Of a stretch of DNA of 64,000 nucleotides, positions 10,348 through 22,709 are shown piece by piece. A program made the translations under genes and the position numbers. The DNA comes from Gadus chalcogrammus (taxonomy: Eukaryota; Chordata; Actinopteri; Gadiformes; Gadidae): positions 34,504,846 to 34,568,845 of the forward strand of contig NC_079427.1 of NCBI RefSeq assembly GCF_026213295.1. Direction: 5' to 3'. The notes below the pieces were generated by a model. It had not been told where the DNA came from. It saw nothing but the letters and a program-made list of their open reading frames with translations, and did not search any database. The number at the start of each line of letters is the position of its first letter. The first letter of the stretch is position 1.

Positions 10348-10399
10348 GTAGTTAGCCTAGCCACCTAAACAGACCTGTTTAGGTGGCTAGGCTAACTAC
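10348..10399. repeat. Perfect 24-bp hairpin in the ISL2EU-B arm
   Basis: GTAGTTAGCCTAGCCACCTA pairs with its inverse after a four-base loop (GACC). The right arm has the same hairpin with one mismatch at about 13,189-13,244. The element thus carries a smaller palindrome within each TIR. Confidence 0.9.
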
Positions 10400-10954
10400 A
10401 ATTACCATTTCGTACTGGCTCCTACCGTTTTTCCACTGGCATGGCACTCATGTAAAATGGTAATTACCAGTTTATACTGGCAACTACCGTTTTTCCACTG
10501 GCATGCCACTCATGTAAAATGGTAAGCACTTGGGATGTGTATTTCTGGCAAAAAATATTATTCAATATTCGCTGAGAAGTATTCGAATAATATTCGAAAA
10601 TCGGTCAATCAACAACCCCCAACGCACGCACGCACACAGGCACACACACACCTCGGATACACGCACACACAATGACACAGGGAGAGGCTTGTTGATTTGT
10701 ATGAAATCAATCAAAATTATTAAAACATCTCCATTTATTTTACTGAACACAGCCTGCATGACGGTGAACCAGACACGTCTTTAGCATATGGCCCAATGAA
10801 TTTACACTGTGTGTCTTTTTACAATTTATTTGTTACCAGCATTCGTAGTGTTGATCAACTGAGAAATAGTCTGCAAAAGACGTTGACATCGCTTACCAGC
10901 CGAGAACTCTGAGGGATTATCAGTCTACGTCACTCCCCGCTCTACGTGCATGTA

Positions 10955-12600
10955 ATGCAGAAAGAGACGAGAGCGACAAGAGCCGCAATCATTTCTTGTT
11001 GTGCGGTTGGTTGCACAAACCGTTTTAATAAGACTAACAAAACGCAGACGTTTTTACAGAATACCATCAACTCGCACCCCATTTAAGGCAAACTGGAGAC
11101 GTCTTTGGTTACAAGCTATCAGAAGAAGCGATTGGAACGAGCAGATGATTAAAAAATGCAACAATCTGCAGCAAGCACTTCGAGCACTTCTTATCAGGTA
11201 AGTCTTAACTAACAAGCTAATCAATACCGTGGATTTTATAATCAACACAATTATTGAGTTCTACACATACAGTATATAACAATGTTAATAATTAACGATT
11301 GTAAGCAGTAGAGTAATCGTTCAAATTGGAGTAGATCTAGCTTGAAAGCAAATGTAACTTGGTTCAGTGTTGCTGAGTTGCGTTGCTAAACTTTTGTAAC
11401 TGTTTCTAACTGATGTAGGCACATGCTAGGCCAGTGACATCTAGCCACCCATGAGGTTTTATCATTTCCGTAAATCACTGGAATATACTTTATTTGTACA
11501 GGAGAGTCATCTGATGACTTCGACAGAAAATGGAGCAGTAAATATGATCACCTACGTGTGATTTGTGGTTGACTGATCCACAAGCATGAGTCGACTGAGT
11601 TGGGAGTGCAAAGAATAACTGTTGAGTGATTTAATGTAACTATATTTGTTATAAGGGTTATATGCCTAAGGGTTACATGGGTTATCTGTCAGGCCATATC
11701 GTTTCTGTTATGTCTACATTATCTTATAAAGCTCATTGTGACATGATATGGGATCTGTACACTTGACTTAAGGATGTAATAAACCTGTAGTTAACGGCTT
11801 TCTTTGTACTAAATGATTAATCTCTTCTGTGTGTTACAGATATAAGAGAAAAAGACAAAGGGATGAAACCCCCGCAGATGTCAAGACAATGGACATCAGT
11901 CCACAACCACTTCCCTCTCTCCAAATGTTTGTGAAATGGAGCCTGGGGCTGATCTTTGTATTGGTAAGAATAAGAACCCTTAACACTAACCCGACCAAGA
12001 CTGTCTGTGAACCCGTTTGGATTTTTCTTTTCGTTTTCAGGAGCTATGGTCCCGAAGGCCGTCCATGATGAACTCAAACAGAAGTATAGCCAACTTCATA
12101 CCGAGTGTGACAACCTGTGTGTGGACATCAACAAACTGAAAGCAGAGAATGTTTAACAGTTTAAAGCAATGGTTAGAAGCACGCAGTTGTCCTTTGCTTC
12201 TATCCAGTGTAAAGCATCTCAGCTTCTGTTTTTCACAGGTTTGACCAGTGCCCTCTTTAATTTGATCCGCCAGGCAGTTAAAGACATTTTTATTTACAGA
12301 CCAACAAATCTAACAGCCAGAGCCCAAACATATCCAAATTATAAGAGCCATAAAACAGTTAAGTATTTGGTTTGCATGTCACCTGCAGGAGCAAATACAT
12401 TTATGTCCTCAGGTTGAGGTGGGCGTGTTTCTGATGAACAAATTACAGTCCGGATTTTATGACCTTCTAGAAGTAAATGATGAGATACCAGCGGATCGTG
12501 GTTTTACCATCAGAGATGTGGTGCTACATTGAGGATGCCTTACTTTACCAGAGGAAACTGTTGAGCTGTCTGCTCAAGAAGTGGAAAAATCAAGGCGTTT
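10955..12600 (+). pseudogene. ISL2EU-B transposase, THAP and DDE remnants
   Basis: The exon from ATG 10,955 reads SCCAVGCTNRFNK, the C-x4-C opening of a THAP finger. After a one-base frameshift it gives FYRIPSTRTPFKANWRRLWL and, after another shift, ICSKHF, the closing C-x2-H. Its donor is TCAG|GTAAGT at 11,197. Possible small exons are 11,502 on, 11,841-11,963, and 12,041-12,155 (VPKAVHDELKQKYSQL, coiled-coil-like). The DDE part at 12,160-12,600 reads LLFFTGLTSALF, YRPTNLTARAQT and GGRVSDEQIT, with an internal deletion between the first two and several stops. THAP fingers bind the transposon ends and the DDE domain cuts and joins. Non-functional. Confidence 0.78.
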
Positions 12601-13073
12601 GTCAAACGTTAGGATACACATTGAAAGAATAATTTTCAGAATTCTGACTACTTTTTTTCCAGATAATATTGTAATTGTGTGTGCAGCATAACAAACATTT
12701 TCAAATGTATAGTCCCTAGAAAATAAATTGTAAATACTTTGATAAAGTGTCCAAGAATCAAGGATACATTTAATGCTTTTTATTATTCTTGAATGTGTAC
12801 AGCATTGTGACATGAAATAATAACTTTATTTTTTATAAGCCTGCCCACCACATTCACCATGCCCCCTCTACTCCCAACCATCCTCCATAAATAAACAGAT
12901 CTGTTTTACACACATCTTTATTCAATTGTTTCTTGCTTATTTTACTTGACATTGTTAATTTATGTTTTCATCATGTATGCCAAACAAACATTTGTATATA
13001 TTTTGTTATAAGAATGATTATGTAGCTGTGAATCATGAGTGGTATGCGTGTATGAACGCGCAAATACCACAGG
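12601..13073. other. AT-rich non-coding part of ISL2EU-B
   Basis: No open frame or repeat was recognised. An AATAAA lies near 12,889, downstream of the decayed transposase, and could have been its polyadenylation signal. Confidence 0.5.
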
Positions 13074-13900
13074 AAAGGTCTGGCATGCCAGTGGAAAAAC
13101 GGTAGGAGCCAGTACGAAATGGTAATTACCATTTGACATGAGTGCCATGCCAGTGGAAAAACGGAAGGAGCCAGTACAAAATGGTAACGGTAGTTAGCCT
13201 AGCCACCTAAACAGGTCTGTTTAGGTGGCTAGTCTAACTACCGTCACCGGAGCAAGTCCGGCTGTTTTCAAAAGCATCCGTCATTTCAAAAGCAACAACA
13301 AACTGATCGCAAATATCCTAACAATAGATCGGACAAGAGAAACGTATAAATCCCTTTATTTACGGCGTTATGTGGTGTTATAGTGTTAATAAAGACCAAA
13401 TATATATATAGCTTTACATTTAAGGCAATACTTGTCTTGAAATTACACGGAGGAGGCGGGCCGTGCTGGTGTCACATACCATTGTTGGGAACGATAGTTA
13501 GCGTTCCAGAACGGCATATGCAGTTCCACCTGAACGGAAGTTACCGTTTCATAACGGCAGTTGCCGTTTCAGAACGGCATGTGCCGTTTCAGAACGGCAG
13601 TTACCGTTTCAGAACGGCATGTGGCGTTCCAGAACGGCAGTTACCGTTCCTGAACGGCATATGCCATGGTATGTCAGTGGTCACGGTGGCACATGCCACA
13701 GGCAAATAAACGATCTCGGCGTCTCTCGAAAATGTAGGTCCAATTTAGAGGAAAATCTCCCCCTGAGATCAATAAAGTATCTTCTCTTCTATCATGGAAA
13801 CGTTTTGAAAAATCATTGGTAAATATGTGTGAAAATCCCTGGATTGTGAACTTGTCTGCTTTGGTTGCAGCACATGCTAAGTTTTCACTTTTCTATATTT

Positions 13901-14722
13901 AAGCTGAAGAGGATATCCCAGTCCCAAAGAGAGAGTATGATGATCTGACCCTGAGACACAGTCAACTTCAGGAGGACTATGTCAACCTGTGAAAGGAGTT
14001 GGACACACTACGAGCTGAAAGAGGAGCTGCAAAAATCTACGTTATCCTACACCACTGTTAAGTGCAACATGGTACAATTGCTTTTTCTCACAGGACTGAC
14101 CTCCGTGGTCTTTGAGTGGCTGCTTATAAAAATAACAGGCAGCGTAGAAATAATTTGCAAAAAACATCAATATAACCTTTTGGTTATATTGATGAAATTA
14201 AGGTTAGGCCTAATCTAATACTGACCTTGGCATATAGATTTAAGGTATCAAAAACCACCATATCAAATATTTTGCAGAGCTTGGTCCCTGTTATGGCCTT
14301 GGTCCTCAAGCCACTCATTAAATGGCCAAGTAAGGGGGCAATACTTAAAAATATGCCAAAAATATTCAAGCGCAACTTTAAAAGATGCCGGTGCATAATA
14401 GATTGCACAGAAATGTTCATAGCTAGACCCAGTAATCTGACTTCCAGGGCCCAGACATGGTCAAATTATAACCACAGCAACAACATTAAATATTTGATCG
14501 GCAACACTCCAGCTGATGCAATTTCATTTCTAACTCCTGGGTGGGGTGGACGGGTTTCAGACAAGCAGATCACTAAAGAGTCAGGTTTCTTCCAACTTTT
14601 GGAGCCTAGGGATGAGGTGTTAGCAGACAGAGGATTTCTCATCAGAGACGAGCTTGCGGCTTATGGTGCAACCCTTCGTATCCCTCATTTCACAAAAGGA
14701 AAAAAGCAGCTTTCTTCACAAG
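13901..14722 (+). pseudogene. ISL2EU-A transposase, 3' exons with DDE domain
   Basis: Starts after TATATTTAAG with EDIPVPKREYDDL and a coiled-coil-like segment, then LLFLTGLTSVVFEWLL. A frameshift near 14,215 leads into a long frame with YRFKVSKTTISNILQ, CRCIIDCTEMFIARPS, NLTSRAQTWSNY, GWGGRVSDKQITKESG and EVLADRGFLIRDEL. The last two and the DCTE motif fit a DDE_Tnp_4-like catalytic fold (D of DCTE, D of ADRG). The frame ends at about 14,722, where the sequence switches abruptly to Gypsy pol; the third catalytic residue is gone. With 8,511-9,248 it forms one gene split by ISL2EU-B. Confidence 0.8.
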
Positions 14723-14736
14723 AAGTAACCCGAGGA

Positions 14737-15165
14737 AGAAGCAACCCGAGGAAGTGCGTGATAGGGCGGAGGGAGATCCAATATCTGGGGTACCACCTGG
14801 GGGGGGGGAAGGTCCGGCCACAGGTCGCGAAGACCGCAGTGGTCGCCGCCTCCCCTCGGCCCAGGACCAAGAAAGAGTTGAGGCGGTTTTTGGGGCTGGC
14901 AGGGTACGACCGGCAGTTTGTACCACACTTCTCCGACCTGGCCAGCCCCTTGACCGACCTCACCCGAAAGAGGGCCCCAGATACAGTGGTCGGAGCCATG
15001 TCAGGTGTCATTTGAGGCTATTAAAACAGCCCTCTGTGGAAAGTCGGTCCTGTGTGCTCCTGATCTCCCTTTTTCCCTGCAGACGGACGGGTCGGATAGG
15101 GGGTTGGGCGTGGTCCTGACCCAGCAGGTGGAGGGGGTCGACCATACCATTTTTGATATGGAAAG
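14737..15165 (+). pseudogene. Ty3/Gypsy pol fragment (end of RT and start of RNase H)
   Basis: Reads IQYLGYHLGGGKVRPQ, KKELRRFLGLAGY, FVPHFSDLASPLTDLTRK, the conserved tail of Gypsy reverse transcriptase, and then in another frame LQTDGSDRGLGVVLTQQVEG, the RNase H start. Frameshifts and stops separate them. No LTRs are near. It abuts the truncated ISL2EU-A transposase on the left. It is a different Gypsy lineage from the element at 51.6-57.7 kb. Confidence 0.85.
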
Positions 15166-15283
15166 CAGTTAAAGTTAAACCTCAAAGGACAGTAACACAG
15201 AAGCATAATTCATCTTTGCATAACAACTACGTATATCATAGAGCTCTGAACTATGTTAGCTACAACACCAAATAATAGGCAAC

Positions 15284-15806
15284 TTACCCCGCCATGCAAT
15301 TCGCTGTGAGGACATAGTTTTCTCGTTGGTTGATTATAACCCAAGCCTCATACATCGTTGTCTTGTGTCCTTGTCTTTGACTAGGGAGGATTTCTGATTT
15401 CACCACACAAAACTCAGAGTCTATGTCATGGTATTTGATGTTCTGTACATGACCACAGACGACGTATTCATAAGGATCCAGTGACTTATATGCTCGTAAT
15501 TTCTCTCTGGTGTACACGCTCGGTTTCTCTATTAAATACGTATAGATATCTGGCCACTGTATATTCGGCCACTTGCTGATGTCTTCAACCCACTCATTAA
15601 TAGTACTACACGGATCTTGAAGTCGGACACCATTTGTCAAAGTCAACTTGTAAAAATTTGCGATCTTGTGTGGATAATTCCCTTGTATAGCTTGACAAGC
15701 TGTTGATCTCCGCCATACTTCCGTTGCCAAAATGCGCGTGCATACGTTCTACGTCATCAGTGTACAAACAGTAAAAGGGTCTATTAAGGAATGAAGGAAA
15801 CTGCAC
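15284..15806 (-). pseudogene. ISL2EU second ORF, region before the SWIM/YqaJ part
   Basis: A 148-codon frame (15,730-15,284) contains WPDIYTYLIEKPSVYT, KLRAYKSLDPYEYVVCGHV and ILPSQRQGHK, ending VLTANCMAG, which looks like the start of a SWIM-type Cys/His motif. An upstream frame ending at 15,806 overlaps it. From memory, ISL2EU elements carry an ORF opposite to the transposase with a YqaJ-type nuclease; the nuclease itself is not here. The antisense orientation to the THAP/DDE gene fits that layout. Truncated. Confidence 0.65.
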
Positions 15807-15817
15807 AAGGAGTGGAC

Positions 15818-16553
15818 TAGGACCCTAGGAGAGGTGTCTAGGCCCCTAGGATAGGTGAGTAGGACCCAAGGAGAGGTGACTAGGACCCTAGGAGAGGAGA
15901 CAAGGACCCCAGGAGAGGTGACTAGGACCCGAGGAGAGGAGACTAGGAGCCTAGGAGAGGTGGCTAGAAGAGATGAATAGGTACCTAGGAAGGTGACAAG
16001 GACCCTATCAGAGGTGACTAGGAGCCTAGGAGAGGTGACTAGGTCCCTAGGAGAGGATACTAGGATCCTAGGAGAGGTGACCAGGACCTTAGAAAAGGTG
16101 ACTAGGAGCCTAGGAGAGGAGACTAGGACCCTAGGAGAAGTGAGTAGGACCCTATGAGAGGTGAGTAGGACCCTAGGAGAGGTGACTAGGACCCTAGGAG
16201 ACGTGACTAGGAGGTGACAAGGACCCTAGGAGAGGTGACTAGGACCCTAAGAGAGGTGAGAAGGACCCTAGGAGAGCTGACTAAGAGAGGTGACTAGAAC
16301 CCTAGGAGAGGTGACTAGGACCCTAGGAGAGGTGACTAGGACCCTAGGAGGTGACTTGGAGAGGTGACTAGGACCCTAGGAGAGGTGACTAGGACCCTAG
16401 GAGGTGACTTGGAGAGGTGACTGGGACCCTAGGAGAGGTGACTAGGACCCTAGGAGGTGACTTGGAGAGGTGACTAGGAGCCTAGGAGAGGTGACTAGGA
16501 CCCTATGAGAGGTGAGTAGGAGAGGTGACTAGCACCCCAGTAGAGGTGTCTAG
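15818..16553. repeat. 21-bp minisatellite beside a raph1 exon
   Basis: Unit close to GGACCCTAGGAGAGGTGACTA, about 35 copies with shortened and expanded variants (AGGAGGTGACTTGG near 16,345-16,460). It starts within 15 bases of the raph1 donor at 16,565, so on the gene's sense strand the intron opens with this array. Copy-number variation between individuals is expected for such an array. Confidence 0.95.
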
Positions 16554-16564
16554 GAGGTGTTCAC

Positions 16565-16750
16565 CTTCTCCAGCTGGGCGGTGATGTCCTCCAGGCTGAA
16601 GTTGGATGCGAGGGGGGGTCTCCAGTGAGTGGGGTTGGGGCCGCGCACTGTGCCAGCCGGAGAGACGCGGGCGCTGCTGCCCCCGCTGCCCCCCCCGTCC
16701 CCTGCTGGGTCTGCTCGGGCACTGCGACCTGCGGGGGGCTTCTGACGGAC
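16565..16750 (-). CDS. raph1: raph1, fourth visible coding exon
   Basis: Sixty-two codons, phase 0 at both ends. The acceptor is GTCCGCAG|GTCCGT and the donor GAGAAG|GTGAAC. It starts VRQKPPAGR and ends NFSLEDITAQLEK, matching the vertebrate lamellipodin segments around QKLPVSR and SLDDVTAQLE. The middle is Gly/Ser/Ala/Pro-rich and differs from mammals, as expected for a disordered linker. Read through the donor, the frame stops after five codons. Joined to the next exon it gives LEKASLSMDEAA, which agrees with the family. Confidence 0.93.
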
Positions 16751-16869
16751 CTGCGGACACCAAGGACAGCATGCTGTTAGGTGAGTGCTGAATGCAGCAC
16801 ACAACTATTATTCTTCTTAGGTTTGGGAAGATTTAGGACCTATCTCCTTCCATAATTTTTCACCTGGAG

Positions 16870-18224
16870 CAGGGGTTGGCAACTGGCGGCCCGCGGGCCA
16901 TGTCTGGCCCGCCAGATTATTCTGAAGTTATATGATTTATTTATTTAGGATTATTCTTTTTTTAGAATATTGATTATCTAGATCTGTTACTGTTAGCTTA
17001 AATGTAAAGGGCCGAATACAGTGAACTTTTTTTCTTTCACAACCGTTTTTGAATTTAATTGTATCAAATCCTGCTACTACTCCCGTAAGGTTAGAGACAC
17101 ACTCGTCATGGTCACGCGTAAGCTGTGAGGGGCTGAGCGGGAGTTATTGAAACTCTGCAATATTAAATGAAACAGATCTCCCTTTTATAGGCCTATATAC
17201 AACAACCATGGGCGTCAGTTTGGTTTGAAATGTGCTGGGGACAGAGGCGCATTCGGAAGTGCATTTTCAGAAGTGCTGGGTACAATGAGGATGCACTCTT
17301 TTTTCTCTCTTTAGTGCCGGTAATAAAAGGTTCTGAAAGACAGCATACCCATGAAGCTAATTACTATAAATAAAATGTATACAAAATCTGTCTGGCACGT
17401 TTTATGAAGAAAACGTTTCCAAAAAGCATCGGACATATGACACACTATGTTCTGCTCCATGTATCCAATGTTGACAACGTCAACGTCAAGCTAACAACAT
17501 AAACAAGAGGAGCTAGGAAAGGAAATTAACTGCGTGTTTAAGTTCAGAAGGGCCAAACGTGTGGCTACACACATCAATACAAAAGTCATCAAAATATTTG
17601 TTGCACAGCTGAACGCTGTATCACATCATGAGCTGGCTGTTCTCAATCCACAACACGCATTCCATCAAAACTAGCCTACATCAGGCATGCTGACCAAAAC
17701 TCATGCACTCCCCCCCCACAATTATTCCAGAATTCAAGCACAGCAAGAATGACCAAAAGTCACTTTGTGTCAACAAGAGACTGACTCCACCAACTATCAA
17801 TTGCAAGTTAAAACAGCCGACCCCTTGAGCGCAAAAAAACACAAAATGACCTCCCCACAGCACCAGCAAATCGTAAGCAATAAATATCGCATCTTACCTT
17901 TATTTTTGTGGCAGTGCTCTGCAGATGCATCCTGTGGTGTCGCCTACCACACCCATTTAGTTCAACAGGTTATCGATAATGACCGGCGACGTTCTATACA
18001 TTATCCCGCTTATTACACGGCTACTTGCCATAACGAAAAAATAACTTCACATGGTGTGTCTTTTTACAATTTATTTGTTACCATCATTCATAGTGTTGAT
18101 CAGCAGAGGAATAGTCCGCCAAAGATGTTGACGTCGTTTAGCAACCGAAGACACTGGGGTTGAAAAGTTACCGGACTACTTGAGGAGTGATACCAAAGAC
18201 GTCATTAGAGGTAAAATGTCCTTT
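16870..18224. other. raph1 intron: transposon ends and ISL2EU-like relic
   Basis: At 16,870 a hAT-like left end (CAGGGGTTGGCAACTGGCGG) without a visible partner. At about 17,207 another apparent end (CATGGGCGTCAGTTTGG). From 18,050 to 18,155 the sequence TTTTTACAATTTATTTGTTA and its continuation match 10,815-10,912 in ISL2EU-B, so a piece of that family is present. No convincing gene in the rest. Confidence 0.5.
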
Positions 18225-18345
18225 GTTTTCCTTGACAGCGGTCAATTATACTTAGCAACGGTGAATAATCAAATATAATTCACCGCCAGAAGTTGTGAAG
18301 AGCCCATGCAAGTGAACGGAGTGTTCCACGGCATTGAGAAGACCC
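18225..18345. repeat. Family E repeat, copy 1
   Basis: TAATTCACCGCC, AGTTGTGAAG and CCCATGCAAGTGAACGGAG match 61,838-61,935 inside a hAT copy. Probably the interior of a hAT-type element whose ends are lost here. A sequence at about 18,440-18,460 (GTAATCGACGCCTATG) repeats at 21,520-21,535 and looks like another DNA-transposon terminus. Confidence 0.6.
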
Positions 18346-18649
18346 GTGTAACAATCCATATAATTCAACTCCTCTTTTTTCTTTTTACAAGTGGTGGGTA
18401 CAAAATGAATCTTGACGAAATCTGGTGGGGACGCGTCACCAGCGTAATCGACGCCTATGCCACGGCGACCCAACATTACGTATTTTTGTGTGATACTGCA
18501 GGTAGAGAAAGGCAGGAGCTGTTGACAAAAGTCCACAAAAGATTTAAGACGCCAAGCACTGAGATTTTGCTGTTTAACGTAAGTAGAGTCTCTGATGAGG
18601 CTAATTCGCCTACAGCTCTTCTAACGGTGAGTAAGCTAGGAACGGAGGT

Positions 18650-20047
<1,398 letters not shown>

Positions 20048-20126
20048 GTGTGTGTGCAGTCAGTCAGCACCCGCCGTGGTGTGTGTGTGTGTGTTTAGGC
20101 GCGCACTACTGCCCGCTCTCCAGCAT

Positions 20127-20688
20127 AAGGCCTTTCTACACTGCCAAGCCGGTACGGTCGAGGCTTGGCACGCCCGGCAATTTCACTGTCTTATCTCAAG
20201 TTTCTTATGTAAAACCGAGGTGGTAAAATCCCCCGTTCGTCACGGCTCAGGCTTTCTTGGTTCACTGGAGAAAGCTGGGCTCCACACGGAGTCTAGACCT
20301 CTTTAGAATAATTCGCATATACCCGAATGTTTTTATTTTTTCATGAATGAAGGCATAAAAAAAGAATGACTTCACATCCGAGTGTAGGCCAAAAACGCGA
20401 TTAACTATTTACAAGTGCAAAAACGCCAACATATTCTTTATTTTACTGACCACCTTTGGGTTAGGGACAGGTTAGGGCTTTTTATCCCGACAAAAGCCTT
20501 GTAAGGACAGTTCCTCTGCGTCTCTCGTAGATCTCACCATCTTTCAACGTCTTTGTTCAATACGACTACATCCCCTTGTCTCACATGATCAGCAGCTCGC
20601 GGATTTCACTTTCTCTCCAGTTAGAACTGCTCATGATGATATCGCTGCGTTGTCTCTGTGGAGACAGGGCAGCAAACACCTCTACCCA
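20127..20688. repeat. Family B interspersed repeat, copy 2
   Basis: Matches 3,992-4,500 from AAGGCCTTTCTACACTGCC through AACGCGATTAACTATTT to CTCTACCCA. It lacks GA-rich neighbours. No target duplication identified. Confidence 0.65.
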
Positions 20689-20879
20689 ATGTGATCAGGC
20701 ATGACATTTACGTGATTAGGGCATACACTTGTTTATATGTACGTATTTTAAGAGTCATCTAGTGCTTGGTAGGCATATGACTAAGCCAGTTCTGAATAAA
20801 AATCTCAATTTTGGCTGTCTGTCTTGGAACTTCTCCAGTGCGTCCACGCGACGGGGCGACAAGATCCCATACAAAGTGA

Positions 20880-21330
20880 ACGTATAGACGCGTATCGGGC
20901 GAATTTTTTTTATTAGTTTTGATTTGTCGCGCTCACTTTCGCCGTGCACAGGCGAGCGCGTTTACGAGGATTTGTGGCGCGACAAATTCGCTCGAGTTGA
21001 AATATTTCAACTTTGACACGAATTTCGCTTGATGACAGCCAATCAGCGTTCAACAGCGTGGCCACTGAGTGACATGTGTAACGTAACAGCCAATCAGCCT
21101 TCAACCGTCAAACTCAGTGCAGTGCAGTCCGGGGTGAACTGCAGCATGGAGGAGAAAGTGATTGTTGCCGTTTGCGACTCTCGGAGCTCTATATATAATA
21201 GTATATAATATAATATAATATCACAGCTAAATGCTCTGTGCGCCTCCGGATGGCCGAAGCGCGGGGAGCTCTCATAGGGATTGGGCTTCTCGGGGTTTGT
21301 TTACCGGCGTTGCTATGGGTTCCAGTCTTG
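20880..21330 (+). mobile_element. Harbinger-type relic with MADF-gene start
   Basis: TTTGTCGCGC...GCGCGACAAATTCGC is a large internal palindrome around 20,925-20,990. It is followed at 21,146 by ATG and MEEKVIVAVCDSRS, which resembles the first helix of the MADF DNA-binding protein of fish Harbinger elements. The frame runs into TATA repeats at 21,190 and is lost. No clear ends or TSD. Confidence 0.55.
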
Positions 21331-21606
21331 TGTGTTCCAACGGTTTATTAGGTAGGCCTATCTAATAAATTATGTCTTCGTGCGCGCCTATCACATGATT
21401 TTAGACTCGACGATTTCGGTTGAGTTTTCAGTTGCAATTGGTTTGCACTTTTTTAAAAGTGGTGGGGACAAAATTCGTATTTTAAATAGTGGGGGAGACA
21501 TGTCACCCCCGTCCCCCCCGTAATCGACGCCTATGCGAACCATCGTAAATTTCTTTGGAGCGTTTCCACAAACACCTCTTAACATGAACGCGTGTGCACT
21601 GCTCTA

Positions 21607-21642
21607 ACGTCGTTCGTAGGATTACAATCCTACGAACGACGT
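21607..21642. repeat. Perfect 17-bp palindrome
   Basis: ACGTCGTTCGTAGGATT, two bases, then the exact inverse. A near-uninterrupted inverted repeat of this kind could extrude as a cruciform, or could mark two transposon tips abutting. Confidence 0.85.
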
Positions 21643-21994
21643 CTGTCCACTGACACAGTGCTGAAATGGGCTCTGTAAGGGGGGAGACGCAGGAATGTCA
21701 CAGGAAAATGGGGTTAAAAAGCCAACAGCAGAGTAGCCTACGAAAAGAATAGACTGCAATAATATTAATGCTAAAGATATTTAAACACAATTGATTAGGC
21801 CTAGGCCGACACATACTATATCAGTCCTAATCCTGAACGCACTGTGTGTACATTTTTTCACTGCATTTCCCCCCCTGAAATAATTCCATATTACAAAAAT
21901 CTAAAATAGCTTGTGTGACAACAGAACTACCTTTATCTTAATGTGCTGATTTATGAAAAATGCTTTGCGCTAGCCTTGCTATTTCCAGAGCAAT

Positions 21995-22253
21995 GCTGTG
22001 TTCCAATATCCATACTTCCATGAGTACACTGCAGGCTATGTGACAAATGCTTAGGCTTTGGCTCAGCCTGGCTCCACACTCTTCCGCTATGTAGCTAAGA
22101 TGGCTGCCATTGAGTACGAAAAGTGTACATCGATCCATAGTACACAATACGGGTCTTTTCATTAAACTTATTTTCCCCCGATCTTAATTGTAACGCTCTA
22201 CGTACTCAAATCAAGTAAAGTAAGTCCGGATAGTATGGATATTGGAACACAGC
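21995..22253. mobile_element. Family D MITE, copy 2 (259 bp)
   Basis: Ends GCTGTGTTCCAATATCCAT and ATGGATATTGGAACACAGC are exact inverses. Interior TTTGGCTCAGCCTGGCTCC and TAGCTAAGATGGCTGCC are shared with the other D copies in inverse or direct order. The shortest D copy here. TSD not evident. Confidence 0.85.
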
Positions 22254-22509
22254 ACAAGCCAATCGTAGATTCTAAGGGAACATGTGCACACATCAAGTGT
22301 AAATGTACACACATCAAGGGTAAATGTACACACAGCTCTGAGAATGCATCACACAAGTGGTATAGAAAGTGAGTGAATAGAAACAATGACCTGATGAAAT
22401 TTGCAAACGTCACCAATAAATGCTTTGATCAACTCTGGAATGGTTCAACAGGTCCAAGCATCCCAGGAGTGATGGATTTCATGCACATCCGACGTTCCAT
22501 CATGTAAAC

Positions 22510-22709
22510 ACATGGATTTCATCATCTATTGTCTGTTTGATGAGTGTGTGTAGTACCTTAGTGTCTGTGTGATGAGTGTGTGTGGTACCTTGGTGTTTGT
22601 GTGATGAGTTGGTGTAGTACCTTGGTGCCTGTGTGATGAGCGTGTGTGGTACCTTGGTGTCTGTGTGATGAGTGTGTGGTAGCTTGGTGTCTGTGGGATG
22701 AGTGTGTAC
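22510..22709. repeat. 39-bp tandem repeat made from a raph1 exon-intron junction
   Basis: On the sense strand each unit is close to CACAGACACCAAGGTACCAC followed by an ACACTCATCA-type spacer. The true exon 3 end is GACACCAAG|GTACAC, so ACCAAG|GTA is repeated four to five times down the intron, each time preceded by CACAG, which resembles an acceptor. Variants include CCAAGCTAC (donor lost) and ACTAAGGTAC. See the finding on duplicated donors. Confidence 0.9.

Larger units (their letters stand above)
9352..13741 (+). mobile_element. ISL2EU-B foldback transposon with long terminal inverted repeats
   Basis: Left arm 9,368-10,525 and right arm 13,074-13,726 are inverted copies over about 650 bp once the insert at 9,821 is set aside. 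Matching outer sequence: GCCGAGATCGTTTATT, GGCATGTGCCACCG, ACCACTGACATACCATGG. The core carries a degenerate THAP plus DDE gene (10,955-12,600). AATTTAGAGGAAAAT occurs on both sides (9,336-9,350 and 13,742-13,756), a 15-bp direct repeat that may be a duplication, although the obvious inverted-repeat ends lie some bases inside it. It interrupts the ISL2EU-A gene. Confidence 0.8.

Noticed and set aside
14754..15119. 121-codon frame overlapping the Gypsy fragment
   Set aside because: Wrong frame; the RT/RNase H motifs are in the other plus-strand frames.
15818..16553. CRISPR or satellite centromere
   Set aside because: 21-bp contiguous units with no spacers and only 0.7 kb long; an intronic minisatellite.
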